Below are positions 1 to 9,410 of a stretch of 64,000 nucleotides of DNA, one piece after another. Positions within the stretch are counted from its first letter, which is position 1, and each line of letters begins with the position of its first letter. This stretch comes from Sneathiella sp. (lineage in GTDB: Bacteria; Pseudomonadota; Alphaproteobacteria; Sneathiellales; Sneathiellaceae). Below the pieces are notes generated by a model that saw only the letters and a list, made by a program, of their open reading frames with translations, searched no databases and had not been told where the DNA came from. The position numbers and the translations under genes were made by a program. The stretch covers positions 1-64,000 of the forward strand of contig PAKP01000044.1 in assembly GCA_002706985.1 (NCBI GenBank). The letters run 5' to 3'.

Positions 1-81
1 AGTTCAGAGAGTTCGTCAGTTGTTAAGTAGGTCATTTTCTACTTCCTAATTTCCATACTCATGGGGCTATTTACTTCTCCA

Positions 82-143
82 TGATATTTTATCACCACTG
101 ATGGTGTCATGAAATAATCACCGTCAGTGGTGATAAAATATCA
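82..143. repeat. 25-bp inverted repeat upstream of XRE gene
   Basis: Arms at 82-106 and 119-143 match at 24 of 25 positions around a 12-nt spacer (core ATCACCACTGA / TCAGTGGTGAT). It lies 58 bp before the start of the XRE regulator. Such a long symmetric site is typical of an operator bound by a dimeric repressor, probably the adjacent protein; a cruciform or a terminator for an upstream gene are alternatives. Confidence 0.75.
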
Positions 144-201
144 ATGGAGATGAATTTATGCTGTGCTAAGGTGATCGCCTCAACAAAGATGGAATCAAGA
201 A

Positions 202-435
202 ATGATGAGAATTCTTCTTAAAGAGCTGGTTGCTAGAAAAGAGTTTGCTGATAAACGGAAAATCCGATTGGATGATTTGTCTCTGGCGACAGGGATCAGC
301 AAAAACACGCTCTCGCGAATGCAAAGCGCGCAAGGGTACAACACGAAGACAGAAAATCTTGATAAGCTATGTGCTTATTTTGATTGTCGGATCGAAGATC
401 TACTTGAGTATATTCCAGAGAAAGTGCAAAAATAA
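202..435 (+). CDS. Small XRE/Cro-type transcriptional regulator
   Basis: A 77-residue protein that is essentially one helix-turn-helix domain. Residues about 22-45 (LDDLSLATGISKNTLSRMQS) give the recognition helices, and the C-terminal part (LCAYFDCRIEDLLEY) is the usual fifth helix of the YozG/Cro group. It is a DNA-binding repressor or antirepressor with no effector domain. Two tandem ATG codons (202, 205) make the start ambiguous by one residue. A long inverted repeat just upstream suggests autoregulation. No toxin or phage gene is visible beside it; the tRNA-Leu 3' end at 626 and the AT-rich surroundings suggest it belongs to the edge of an integrated element. Family assignment is secure, target is inferred. 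Confidence 0.8.
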   Translation: MMRILLKELVARKEFADKRKIRLDDLSLATGISKNTLSRMQSAQGYNTKTENLDKLCAYFDCRIEDLLEYIPEKVQK

Positions 436-501
436 TTTGGTCGTTGGCGTGAATACCGAGGGTGGCCTGAATGAGGGTAAATTATCAGAAAAAGAAAGCG
501 T

Positions 502-529
502 GGTCCCTTTTTGGTCCCTATTTGGTCCC
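502..529. repeat. Triple GGTCCC direct repeat, 11-bp period
   Basis: GGTCCC occurs at 502-507, 513-518 and 524-529, each preceded by T-rich sequence, exactly 11 bp apart, so all three face the same side of the helix. It lies about 100 bp from the tRNA-Leu 3' end. The pattern resembles arm-type or excisionase sites of integrative elements, but no protein can be assigned. The rest of 436-625 is AT-rich and holds no convincing gene. Confidence 0.6.
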
Positions 530-625
530 CGAAGCACTTTTAGTCACAAAAACGAAGGTGTTTTAAAGCCGAAAAAAAGTGATTTCCGTCTTAAAAAACT
601 GTTTATTTTCAATATTCTAGGGGAT

Positions 626-712
626 TGGTGCCCAGGAGAAGACTCGAACTTCCACTTCCATACAGAAACTAGCACCTGAAGCTAGCGCGTCTACCAATTC
701 CGCCACCTGGGC
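626..712 (-). tRNA. tRNA-Leu (CAG)
   Basis: Read on the minus strand the acceptor GCCCAGG pairs with CCTGGGC. The anticodon arm is CTAGC-TTCAGGT-GCTAG, giving anticodon CAG. A long variable arm and GTTCGAGTC T-arm follow, and CCA is encoded (626-628). The class II variable arm and anticodon both say leucine. Its 3' end points left, toward the XRE gene, which is the usual integration target for tyrosine-recombinase elements. Confidence 0.95.
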
Positions 713-891
713 AACTTATCGTCGCCTCTGATATAAAGCGCGTGATCGGATGTCAACTAACTTCGTCAATTCTTTTGAAGTATTTTTCGGTTTGCACTTG
801 GCGCAAGTGGTTTAAGCAGGTAAATATTGGCCCAGTTCAGGGAAAAGTGTGCACTGTTTTGGTGCTGCTTTAGGACAGAGGAAGATAAGGT

Positions 892-1845
892 ATGTCGGCT
901 AAATTGATTACCATTTTCGGCGGTTCCGGTTTTATCGGGCGCCATCTGGTGGGGCGGCTTGCGGCGAAAGGGCATCAAATCCGTATCGCGACACGCGATC
1001 CGGAGAGTGCGGCGCAGCTGATGACCCAGGGCACCGTGGGGCAGATAGTCGGCTTTAAAACCAATGTCCGCGACCAGCTCTCCATCGAGAAGGCCGTTGC
1101 CGGTGCAGATATCGTAATTAACCTGGTTGGCGTTTTGTATGAAAAAGGAGCGCAGAATTTCGGACGATTGCATGTGGATGCTGCCGAGAGGATTGCCATG
1201 GCTGCGAAGGCGTCCGGAGCGCAACAGCTTGTTCATATGTCTGCCCTTGGCGCAAGCAAGGATCATGAATCCGCCTACGCCCGCAGCAAGGCGGTGGGCG
1301 AGGAACTGGCGGCGAAAGAATATCCCGGTGCTACAATTCTCCGCCCGTCCGTGGTTTTCGGCCGGGATGATGATTTTTTCAATCGATTTGCAAGTATCTT
1401 GTCGCTGGCGCCGGTTTTTCCGCTGGCAGATGGCGGAGACAAGAAAATGCAGCCGATCTGGGTTGAAGATTTGGTGGATGCGATTGACCGGATACTGGAA
1501 ACTCCGGAACAGCAGGGTAAAATCTGGGAGTTGTCGGGGCCCGATGCATACAGCTTCTGTGAGTTGATGGAGAAGGTGCTTGAATTTACCAACCGTAAAT
1601 GCCTGTTGCTGCCTGTTCCTTCGGGCATGATGTCGCTGATGGCGACATTTATGGCGTTGGCGCCCGGACGGCCGCAGTTGACCCCGGATCAGGTCAAACT
1701 TCTGCAATATGATAATGTCCCGAGCGGCGACTTCCCTAATCTGGAGGACCTCGGCATAAAACCCGCAACTATTGATGCCGTCGTGCCAGAATATTTGAAA
1801 CGGTATCGCCGCGGTGGTGGCATGAAGTCAGACGCCGCCAAATAG
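892..1845 (+). CDS. Complex I NDUFA9 (39 kDa)-like NAD(P)-binding protein
   Basis: A 317-residue atypical short-chain dehydrogenase. The N-terminus carries the Rossmann motif GGSGFIGRHLVGRL (residues about 8-21), followed by AxATRDPES and DIVINLVGVL. The family is related to the mitochondrial NDUFA9 complex I accessory subunit and to NmrA-type sensors; alphaproteobacterial members are common and are thought to act in or near complex I, but a direct enzymatic role is not established. The ATG at 892 directly precedes the Rossmann strand. It stands alone, about 300 bp ahead of gltD and in the same direction. Confidence 0.85.
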   Translation: MSAKLITIFGGSGFIGRHLVGRLAAKGHQIRIATRDPESAAQLMTQGTVGQIVGFKTNVRDQLSIEKAVAGADIVINLVGVLYEKGAQNFGRLHVDAAERIAMAAKASGAQQLVHMSALGASKDHESAYARSKAVGEELAAKEYPGATILRPSVVFGRDDDFFNRFASILSLAPVFPLADGGDKKMQPIWVEDLVDAIDRILETPEQQGKIWELSGPDAYSFCELMEKVLEFTNRKCLLLPVPSGMMSLMATFMALAPGRPQLTPDQVKLLQYDNVPSGDFPNLEDLGIKPATIDAVVPEYLKRYRRGGGMKSDAAK

Positions 1846-2145
1846 GTCCGTATCGGAACTAAAATATCCGAGCTACAAAAAATATTTAAACATTTTTGCC
1901 TAGATTCGACGGCGAACTCATGATTTTAGGTCATTATTACTGACATAAAATTACATTTTCGCTGGTATTCCTGATATAATTAAGGTATTCAGGGTCGTCG
2001 GTTCGCAATTTCCGGCTGTCCTGCCCTGTCTGAAATGGTCCAAAGGGATGCCGGGCGCTGTATGGCGAACCTGACTTTGTAATATGATTGATCGTAATAT
2101 TGAATGGCTGAACCTGGCGTGTCAGGTTCGGAACGGGAATAGCTG
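1846..2145. other. Noncoding spacer before gltD
   Basis: About 300 bp, AT-rich in its first half (AAAATATTTAAACATTTTT near 1877). It must hold the promoter and leader for gltDB. I see no tRNA, clear riboswitch or sigma-54 motif in it. Confidence 0.4.
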
Positions 2146-3588
2146 ATGACTGAAAAAATGCTGAAATTTGTCTCGCTGGAAAAGAAAATGCCAACGAAGC
2201 GTGCTGCGGATGCCCGGCGCCAGGATTTCAGCGAGATTTATGACGAATTCAACAGTGATCGCGCGACGGAGCAGGCAAGCCGCTGTTCTCAATGCGGGAT
2301 TCCCTATTGTCAGGTTCATTGTCCGGTGCAGAACAACATCCCTGACTGGTTGATGATGACGGCTGCGGGCCGTCTGGAAGAGGCTTATGAAGTCAGTCAG
2401 GCAACGAATAACTTTCCGGAAATATGCGGGCGCATATGCCCGCAGGACCGCCTTTGCGAAGGGTCCTGTGTGATTGAAAAAGGGTTTGAGTCCGTCACGA
2501 TTGGTGCTGTCGAGAAATATATTACGGATACGGCATGGGAGAAGGGCTGGGTCAAACCAACCATCCCGCAACAGGAGCGGGATCAATCGATTGGTGTGAT
2601 CGGCGCCGGGCCTGGAGGCCTCGCAGCGGCGGACCAGCTCCGCAAAAAAGGATATCAGGTGCATGTTTATGATCGCTATGACCGGGTCGGGGGGCTGATG
2701 ATTTATGGAATCCCCAGCTTCAAACTCGAAAAGGAAGTAGTTGAGCGGCGTGCTAAATTATTGAATGACAGCGGCGTTACTTTTCATCTGAATTTCGATA
2801 TTGGCCGCGATGCGACCCTTGCGGAACTTCGTGCTAAACATGACGCCGTCATAATTGCGACTGGCGTTTATAAATCGCGGGATATTTCTGTGCCGGGTAG
2901 CGGAGTTGCCGGCATTGTTCCAGCGCTGGAATATCTGACGGCCTCAAATCGCAAAGGACTGGGCGATTCTGTCCCCGAATTTGAGGATGGAACGCTTAAT
3001 GCCGACGGCAAGAATGTCGTTGTCATCGGTGGTGGTGATACGGCGATGGACTGTGTGCGTACGGCCGTGCGCCAGGGTGCAAAGTCTGTTAAATGCCTCT
3101 ATCGGCGGGACCGGAAGAATATGCCGGGATCCCTGCGTGAAGTTGAAAATGCTGAAGAAGAGGGCGTTGAATTTGTCTGGCTGTCGGCGCCCAAGGCCTT
3201 TCTCGGGGATGACACCGTGCGCGGCGTCAAGGCGATCAATATGCATTTGGGGATAGCGGATTCAACGGGGCGTCAGGTGCCGGTGGAGATTGAAGGATCG
3301 GAGCATGATATCCCATGCGACCTTGCCATCAAGGCGCTCGGCTTCGATGCCGAGGATATTCCGCAATTATTTGATGAACCGGGTCTTGAGGTGTCGCGTT
3401 GGGGAACGATTTCCGTCAATTTCAAGACGGCGATGACCAATCTCGAAGGCGTATTCGCCATTGGTGACATTGTGCGCGGGGCTTCTCTTGTTGTCTGGGC
3501 CATTCGGGACGGACGGGATGCGGCGCAATCCGTGCATCAGTTCCTTATGGAAAAACAGAGAAACGAACAATCGGCGCTGGCCTCTTAA
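2146..3588 (+). CDS. gltD: Glutamate synthase (NADPH) small subunit
   Basis: A 480-residue beta subunit of bacterial GOGAT. It takes electrons from NADPH and passes them through FAD and Fe-S clusters to GltB for reductive synthesis of glutamate. The N-terminal cysteine clusters are C47, C50, C55, C59 and C94, C98, C104, C108. The FAD dinucleotide motif GAGPGG is at 153-158, the second (NADPH) motif is VVVIGGGDTAMDC near residue 290, and the C-terminal FAD box is VFAIGDIVRGASLVVWAI. Length is normal. It is 9 bp upstream of gltB and certainly co-transcribed, in the less common small-then-large order. Confidence 0.97.
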   Translation: MTEKMLKFVSLEKKMPTKRAADARRQDFSEIYDEFNSDRATEQASRCSQCGIPYCQVHCPVQNNIPDWLMMTAAGRLEEAYEVSQATNNFPEICGRICPQDRLCEGSCVIEKGFESVTIGAVEKYITDTAWEKGWVKPTIPQQERDQSIGVIGAGPGGLAAADQLRKKGYQVHVYDRYDRVGGLMIYGIPSFKLEKEVVERRAKLLNDSGVTFHLNFDIGRDATLAELRAKHDAVIIATGVYKSRDISVPGSGVAGIVPALEYLTASNRKGLGDSVPEFEDGTLNADGKNVVVIGGGDTAMDCVRTAVRQGAKSVKCLYRRDRKNMPGSLREVENAEEEGVEFVWLSAPKAFLGDDTVRGVKAINMHLGIADSTGRQVPVEIEGSEHDIPCDLAIKALGFDAEDIPQLFDEPGLEVSRWGTISVNFKTAMTNLEGVFAIGDIVRGASLVVWAIRDGRDAAQSVHQFLMEKQRNEQSALAS

Positions 3589-3597
3589 CGGAGTGAG

Positions 3598-6500
3598 ATG
3601 AATATGAAAAAGCAAATTGACAATCGGTCCGCCAATCTCTCCGCCGGTGAAGAGTTCGTCAAATCCTGGACGGAGAATGCCGCGCATCTGCAGGCGAACG
3701 GCCTTTATGACCCTGCCGAGGAAAAGGATAACTGTGGCGTTGGACTCGTAGCCGCCATCGACGGCAAGCCATCGCGTTCCGTAGTTGTAGCGGGGATCGA
3801 CGCGTTGAAGGCGGTCTGGCATCGTGGCGCCGTTGATGCAGACGGAAAAACCGGCGATGGCTGTGGTATTCACGTGCAAATTCCGCAGGACTTTTTTAAA
3901 GAGCATATTGCGCGCACCGGCCATGAACCCATTGACGGGAAGCTGGCGGTCGGCATGGTTTTTCTGCCGAAGACAAATTTTGAAGCTCAGGAAACCTGCC
4001 GGACAATCGTTGAGAGCGAGATCCTCGCGTTCGGCTACTATATCTATGGCTGGCGACAGGTGCCGGTCGATGCAAGCATCATTGGTGAAAAAGCCAACGC
4101 CACCCGTCCCGAAATCGAACAGATCATGATCGCCAACTCACGCGGTGTGGACGACAATGAGTTTGAACGCGACCTCTATATCATTCGTCGTCGGATTGAG
4201 AAGAAGGTCTTGGCAGCTCACATTAGCGGCTTTTATATCTGCACGCTTTCCTGCCGCTCCATTATCTATAAGGGAATGTTCCTGGCGGAGCAGCTTTCCA
4301 GTTTTTATCCCGATTTGTTGGACGAGCGTTTCGTGTCTACCTTTGCGATTTATCATCAGCGTTATTCCACGAACACTTTCCCGACTTGGAATCTGGCACA
4401 GCCATTCCGCATGCTCGCCCATAATGGTGAAATCAACACGATTCGCGGCAATATAAACTGGATGAAAAGTCATGAAATCCGCATGGTTTCCGATACATTT
4501 GGAGACAAGTCGGATGATGTGAAACCGATCATTCAGGCCGGAAGTTCCGACAGTGCGGCACTGGATGCGGTATTCGAAGTTCTGGTTCGCGCGGGTCGTA
4601 GTGCGCCGATGGCAAAAACCCTGTTGATCCCTGAAAGTTGGGGAAACAAGGAGAATATGCCAGCGAAGCACAAGGCGCTTTACGCCTATTGCAACTCGGT
4701 GATGGAGCCATGGGATGGCCCGGCGGCGATCTGTGCGACGGACGGGCGCTGGGTTGTTGCCGGGATGGACCGAAATGGTCTTCGCCCGTTGCGCTATACA
4801 ATCACCGGGGACAATCTGCTGCTTGTCGGTTCTGAGACGGGTATGGTCCCGGTCAATGAGTCAAAGATTACCCGCAAGGGCCGGGTTGGCCCGGGGCAGA
4901 TGATCGGCGTTGACCTTCAAAAAGGCCGTTTCTATTTTGACCGTGAATTGAAAGACAAGATGGCGAATGCCCAGCCGTTCGACAAATGGATTGAGAATAC
5001 TGTCGATCTTGGCAGCAAAATTGCGGGATCGCCGGAAGTGCGGAAGTTTGACCGGACGAACTTGCGGAAACGTCAGCTTTGCGCCGGCTGGTCCCTTGAG
5101 GATCTGGAACTGATTGTTCAGCCTCTGGTCGAGGATGGCAAAGAGGCAGTCGGCTCCATGGGCGATGATACCCCGCTTGCGGTGCTGTCCAAGCAATATC
5201 GCGGTCTTCATCATTATTTCCGGCAGCGGTTCAGTCAGGTGACAAACCCGCCGATTGACAGCCTGCGCGAGCGTAGCGTCATGACGCTCAAGACCCGTCT
5301 TGGCAACCTGAACAACATTCTGGATGAGGATAAAAGTCAGGCTGAAATCCTGTCGCTTGAATCACCGGTGCTGACCAATGGCGAGTTTGACGCCATGCAG
5401 GAGTATATGGGCGACGGCGCTCAGGTCATCGATTGTACCTTCAATGTTGATGATGGTCCGGACGCGCTGACCAATGCTCTCCGGTATATCCGGACAGAGG
5501 CGGAAAATGCTGTCAGGGGTGGGTGTGCTCATCTGATCCTGAGCGATATCACTTGCGATGAATCACGGGCGCCTATTCCTTCTATTCTGGCCGCCGCCGG
5601 TGTTCATACACATCTCGTGAACGAGGGGTTGCGGACCTTCACGTCCATCAATATTCGCTCTGGTGAATGTCTGGATGTGCAATATTTTGCAGTCCTGATC
5701 GGCGTGGGCGCGACGACGGTCAACGCCTACCTGCTGCAGGAGGCCATTATGGATCGTCATGAACGGGGCTTGTTCCCCGGTCTGGACGTTCAGAGCTGTC
5801 TGGCTCGTGCCAAAGATGCAATCGATCAGGGCCTGTTGAAGGTTATGTCAAAGATGGGCATTTCCGTCATCAGCTCCTATCGCGGCGGATATAACTTCGA
5901 AGCTGTGGGGCTGTCTCGGGCGCTGGTGGCGGAATTCTTCCCCGGCATGCCCTCTCGTGTATCCGGAATTGGCCTTCCAGGCATTCAACACAAGGTGATT
6001 GAACAGCACACCAAAGCTTATCGCGATGATATTATCAGCCTTCCTGTCGGAGGGTTGTATCGATACCGCGCGTCTGGCGAGGTGCATTCGTTTGATGGTG
6101 AACTGGTTCATCTGCTGCAAAACGCTGTGGAGAAGGACAGCTACTCACTTTACAAAAAATACAGCGACGGAATGCGCCGGATGGCGCCGGTCAATCTGCG
6201 CGATCTGCTTGATTTCAAATCGCAGCGTCAGCCGATCTCCATCGATGAGGTGGAGAGTATCACGGAAATTCGCAAACGGTTCGTGACCGGCGCGATGAGT
6301 CTTGGCGCCCTTAGCCGGGAAGCGCATGAAACACTTGCCATCGCCATGAACCGGATTGGCGGCAAGTCGGACAGCGGAGAAGGCGGTGAAGATGTAAGCC
6401 GTTACAAGCCGCGGGCAAATGGTGACAACGCGAATTCCGCGATCAAGCAGATTGCCTCGGGCCGATTTGGCGTTACAGCTGAATATCTGAATAACTGTGA

Positions 6501-8166
6501 AGAAATCGAAATCAAGATTGCCCAGGGCGCGAAGCCCGGTGAGGGCGGTCAGTTGCCGGGTTTCAAGGTTTCGGAGATGATTGCGAAGCTCCGGAATTCG
6601 ACCCCTGGCGTCACCCTGATTTCACCGCCGCCACATCATGATATCTATTCGATTGAGGATCTCGCACAGCTCATTTATGACCTGAAGCAGATCAATCCAG
6701 AGGCCCGGGTCTGCGTCAAGCTCGTCGCGGAAGCCGGTATTGGTACCGTTGCGGCCGGTGTGGCCAAGGCGAAAGCGGACGTTATCATGATCTCCGGTAA
6801 CTCCGGTGGTACCGGCGCGAGCCCGCAGACCTCATTGAAGTATGCCGGTGTGCCTTGGGAAATGGGCCTGCCGGAGGTCAATCAGGTGCTGACCCTGAAC
6901 AAGCTTCGCCATGGCGTTTTGCTGCGGGTCGATGGCGGTATGAAAACCGGCCGTGATATTGTCATCAGCGCAATGATGGGCGGAGAGGAATATGGCCTTG
7001 GCACCGGTGCATTGGTGGCGATGGGCTGTATTCTCGTGCGCCAGTGTCATTCCAACACATGTCCGGTTGGCATTTGTACGCAGGACGAGGATCTTATCAA
7101 GAAGTTCGAAGGGAACGCCGACAAGGTAGTCAATCTGTTCAGCTTCCTTGCTGAGGAGGTGCGCGAGATTCTGGCTCAGCTCGGATACCGGTCCTTGCAG
7201 GAAATCATCGGGCGTAGCGGGCTGCTCTCGCAGGTCAGCCGTGGCTCAGCCCATCTTGATGATCTCGATCTGAACCCTCTTCTGGCTGAAGCTGATGCCG
7301 GAAACAATCCGCGGTATTGCGTCAATGAAGGGCCGGTCCCCGTACCGGAAACGCTAGATGCACAGATGATCATGGATGCAGCCAGCGTGTTTACAAGGGG
7401 CGGTGAGAAGAAGCAGCTCGCCTACAGTATTCGTAACACACACCGGGCCATCGGTACCAAGCTGTCATCGCAGATCGTGCGGACATTCGGAATGACCGGG
7501 CTGGAGCCTGGCCATATCACCGTCCGGCTTCGCGGCTCGGCAGGACAGTCTCTCGGCGCTTTTGCGGTTCAGGGATTAAAGCTTGAAGTCCTTGGTGATG
7601 CCAACGATTACTGTGGCAAAGGGCTGTCGGGCGGCAGCATTGTTGTCCGTCCGCTGACCTCAAGTCCGCTTAAATGGAACGAAAATGCCATCATCGGCAA
7701 CACGGTTCTTTATGGCGCGACCTCAGGCTCGCTCTATGCAGCCGGTCAGGCGGGAGAGCGGTTTGCTGTCAGAAATTCGGGTGCTATTTCAGTGGTCGAG
7801 GGCTGTGGTACAAACGGATGTGAATACATGACGGGTGGCATGGTTGCTATTCTGGGTACCGTTGGAGACAACTTCGCGGCCGGAATGACGGGTGGTATGG
7901 CCTTCGTATATGACATTGATGATATCCTGCCTATCCACATTAACGGCGAATCAGTTGTGTATCAGCGGCTTGAGTCCGCATACTGGGAAGACGTCCTGAA
8001 AAAGATGATTTCTGACCATGCTGAAAATACGCATTCTCAGTTTGCTCAGGCTCTTCTCGCCGACTGGGGTTGGGAGAGAGAGAGATTCTATCAGGTTTGC
8101 CCAAAAGAGATGCTCAATAAGCTGGAACATCCGATATCGGACGAGGTTGCTCAGCGAACAGCTTGA
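3598..8166 (+). CDS. gltB: Glutamate synthase (NADPH) large subunit
   Basis: A 1522-residue alpha subunit. The Ntn glutaminase nucleophile is C46 (DNCGVG), implying removal of a 45-residue propeptide. This is followed by the central domain, the FMN-binding synthase barrel (GEGGEDVSRY, PGEGGQLPG, ISGNSGGTGASP), the 3Fe-4S cysteines in CHSNTCPVGIC, and the C-terminal right-handed beta helix rich in glycine (GGSIVVRP, MTGGMVAILG). It transfers the glutamine amide nitrogen to 2-oxoglutarate and, with GltD, forms the main ammonium assimilation route alongside glutamine synthetase. Full length and intact. A strong terminator follows 24 bp after the stop. Confidence 0.98.
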   Translation: MNMKKQIDNRSANLSAGEEFVKSWTENAAHLQANGLYDPAEEKDNCGVGLVAAIDGKPSRSVVVAGIDALKAVWHRGAVDADGKTGDGCGIHVQIPQDFFKEHIARTGHEPIDGKLAVGMVFLPKTNFEAQETCRTIVESEILAFGYYIYGWRQVPVDASIIGEKANATRPEIEQIMIANSRGVDDNEFERDLYIIRRRIEKKVLAAHISGFYICTLSCRSIIYKGMFLAEQLSSFYPDLLDERFVSTFAIYHQRYSTNTFPTWNLAQPFRMLAHNGEINTIRGNINWMKSHEIRMVSDTFGDKSDDVKPIIQAGSSDSAALDAVFEVLVRAGRSAPMAKTLLIPESWGNKENMPAKHKALYAYCNSVMEPWDGPAAICATDGRWVVAGMDRNGLRPLRYTITGDNLLLVGSETGMVPVNESKITRKGRVGPGQMIGVDLQKGRFYFDRELKDKMANAQPFDKWIENTVDLGSKIAGSPEVRKFDRTNLRKRQLCAGWSLEDLELIVQPLVEDGKEAVGSMGDDTPLAVLSKQYRGLHHYFRQRFSQVTNPPIDSLRERSVMTLKTRLGNLNNILDEDKSQAEILSLESPVLTNGEFDAMQEYMGDGAQVIDCTFNVDDGPDALTNALRYIRTEAENAVRGGCAHLILSDITCDESRAPIPSILAAAGVHTHLVNEGLRTFTSINIRSGECLDVQYFAVLIGVGATTVNAYLLQEAIMDRHERGLFPGLDVQSCLARAKDAIDQGLLKVMSKMGISVISSYRGGYNFEAVGLSRALVAEFFPGMPSRVSGIGLPGIQHKVIEQHTKAYRDDIISLPVGGLYRYRASGEVHSFDGELVHLLQNAVEKDSYSLYKKYSDGMRRMAPVNLRDLLDFKSQRQPISIDEVESITEIRKRFVTGAMSLGALSREAHETLAIAMNRIGGKSDSGEGGEDVSRYKPRANGDNANSAIKQIASGRFGVTAEYLNNCEEIEIKIAQGAKPGEGGQLPGFKVSEMIAKLRNSTPGVTLISPPPHHDIYSIEDLAQLIYDLKQINPEARVCVKLVAEAGIGTVAAGVAKAKADVIMISGNSGGTGASPQTSLKYAGVPWEMGLPEVNQVLTLNKLRHGVLLRVDGGMKTGRDIVISAMMGGEEYGLGTGALVAMGCILVRQCHSNTCPVGICTQDEDLIKKFEGNADKVVNLFSFLAEEVREILAQLGYRSLQEIIGRSGLLSQVSRGSAHLDDLDLNPLLAEADAGNNPRYCVNEGPVPVPETLDAQMIMDAASVFTRGGEKKQLAYSIRNTHRAIGTKLSSQIVRTFGMTGLEPGHITVRLRGSAGQSLGAFAVQGLKLEVLGDANDYCGKGLSGGSIVVRPLTSSPLKWNENAIIGNTVLYGATSGSLYAAGQAGERFAVRNSGAISVVEGCGTNGCEYMTGGMVAILGTVGDNFAAGMTGGMAFVYDIDDILPIHINGESVVYQRLESAYWEDVLKKMISDHAENTHSQFAQALLADWGWERERFYQVCPKEMLNKLEHPISDEVAQRTA

Positions 8167-8190
8167 GAATAATTGAAACTAAATTTTTGA

Positions 8191-8219
8191 AGCCGGAGCA
8201 CAAACGCTCCGGCTTTTTT
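8191..8219 (+). terminator. Rho-independent terminator of gltDB
   Basis: Perfect 9-bp stem AGCCGGAGC / GCTCCGGCT with a 6-nt loop, followed by a T run. It closes the gltDB operon and separates it from the next gene, which has its own promoter. Confidence 0.93.
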
Positions 8220-8317
8220 GTGCGGCAGAATTTGCCGCAAACCGGCCAGAAAGTCCTATCTTGTGCCGGATTTCGTTTGATTACAGGGCAAACAGGGCAA
8301 AATTCGTTTGTTCAAAC

Positions 8318-8333
8318 TGGCATAGAGCTTGCT
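8318..8333 (+). promoter_or_regulatory. Sigma-54 (-24/-12) promoter upstream of 90-aa protein
   Basis: TGGCATAGAGCTTGCT matches the RpoN consensus TGGCAC-R-N4-TTGCW with one change (C to T in the -24 element). The predicted start is near 8344, about 39 nt before the ATG at 8383. An enhancer-binding activator (NtrC is the obvious candidate in this neighbourhood) would be needed. Confidence 0.7.
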
Positions 8334-8382
8334 GCTATTCAGGTAAATCAGAGACATCAAATATGTTGCAGGAGATACCGAC

Positions 8383-8655
8383 ATGGATAACACAACGGCC
8401 TTTAATAATCTGGATTCCGGCCTATCCGCCACCACATATGCCGATCCGATCATCAGCATGGTAGACGTCAAATGGGCGGCCCGCCGCTTCATCCTCGTCT
8501 ATGGCGAGGATGCCCCGGAAATGGCTCTTCGACAGGTGGATCGACTGGATCAGCTCGGCAAGATACGGGTTGCGGAAATGTTCGAACGAATCCGGCGGGA
8601 ATGTGCGCGGCTACTTCAACGAAGTGAAAATCTTCGCATATATCCTGTCAACTGA
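8383..8655 (+). CDS. Small protein of unknown function behind a sigma-54-like promoter
   Basis: A 90-residue soluble protein with no family I recognise. A Shine-Dalgarno AGGAG sits 8 nt before the ATG. The C-terminal two thirds are predicted helical and basic (RRFILVYGEDAPEMALRQVD, then a helix with IRRECARLLQR), which resembles a small adaptor or regulatory protein. It follows the gltB terminator, so it is not part of the gltDB transcript. A good -24/-12 promoter ahead of it suggests induction under nitrogen limitation. Coding character and RBS are convincing; function is unknown. Confidence 0.7.
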   Translation: MDNTTAFNNLDSGLSATTYADPIISMVDVKWAARRFILVYGEDAPEMALRQVDRLDQLGKIRVAEMFERIRRECARLLQRSENLRIYPVN

Positions 8656-8741
8656 CGAACTGGTCAGTTGATCGCAACATTTTTAAGAAAACCTGCAAAC
8701 AGCCTATTCTACATTCCGGCCGCATGGGTTAATGTTCCCCC

Positions 8742-9410
8742 ATGCGAACATTATATCACTTCTGGATTTCTCCTGCCTGCCGCAAAGTCCGTCTGGCACT
8801 GGCGGAAAAAGGATTGAAATTCGATCTTAAAATTGAGAAGCCATGGGAACGACGGCACAATCTTCTCGCCCGTAATCCGGCGGGAGAGGTGCCTGTATTG
8901 GTGGACGAGAATGACATCATATTGTCCGACAGTCAGGCGATTTGCGAGTATCTTGACGAGACTTATGAGGATGTCCCTCTGCTTCCGAAGGATCGCCTTG
9001 ACCGGGCCGAGGCACGGCGCCTTGTCGGCTGGTTCGACCGGAAGTTCTTCAACGAGGTGACGGATAACCTGGTTGAGGAAAAAATCATGAAGCGGTTGAC
9101 CAAGTCGGGAACGCCGAATACGGCCGCAATCCGCGCCGGTCATCATAATATTCATTATCACCTCGAATATATCACCTATCTTGTGGAACGCCGTTCCTGG
9201 CTGGCGGGTGATGATTTCGGCATTGCCGATATCGCCGCCGCCGCACAACTCTCCAGCGTCGACTATCTGGGAGACGTGCCGTGGGAGCAGCATCCATCCG
9301 CAAAAATATGGTACGCTCGGGCAAAATCACGGCCGAGTTTCAGGGCCATTCTGGCGGATAATTTACCCGGTATGCCCGCACCACCGCATTATGCCGACCT
9401 CGATTTCTAA
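8742..9410 (+). CDS. Glutathione S-transferase family protein
   Basis: A 222-residue protein with the N-terminal thioredoxin-fold domain ([21 protein letters not shown]11 and C14 lie in the active-site loop), the cis-proline element ([10 protein letters not shown]) and glutathione-binding ([13 protein letters not shown]), followed by the all-helical C-terminal domain ([22 protein letters not shown], the N-capping box). Likely a cytosolic glutathione transferase or reductase of beta/zeta-like type; the substrate cannot be told. It overlaps the queG start by 20 bp, so the two are translationally coupled. Confidence 0.88.
   Translation: MRTLYHFWISPACRKVRLALAEKGLKFDLKIEKPWERRHNLLARNPAGEVPVLVDENDIILSDSQAICEYLDETYEDVPLLPKDRLDRAEARRLVGWFDRKFFNEVTDNLVEEKIMKRLTKSGTPNTAAIRAGHHNIHYHLEYITYLVERRSWLAGDDFGIADIAAAAQLSSVDYLGDVPWEQHPSAKIWYARAKSRPSFRAILADNLPGMPAPPHYADLDF

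Noticed and set aside
230..679. 149-codon frame overlapping the XRE gene and running into tRNA-Leu
   Set aside because: It is in another frame of the XRE gene and ends inside the tRNA; no protein family or RBS.
766..1707. 313-codon minus-strand frame
   Set aside because: Antisense to the NDUFA9-like gene, with no plausible family and no RBS.
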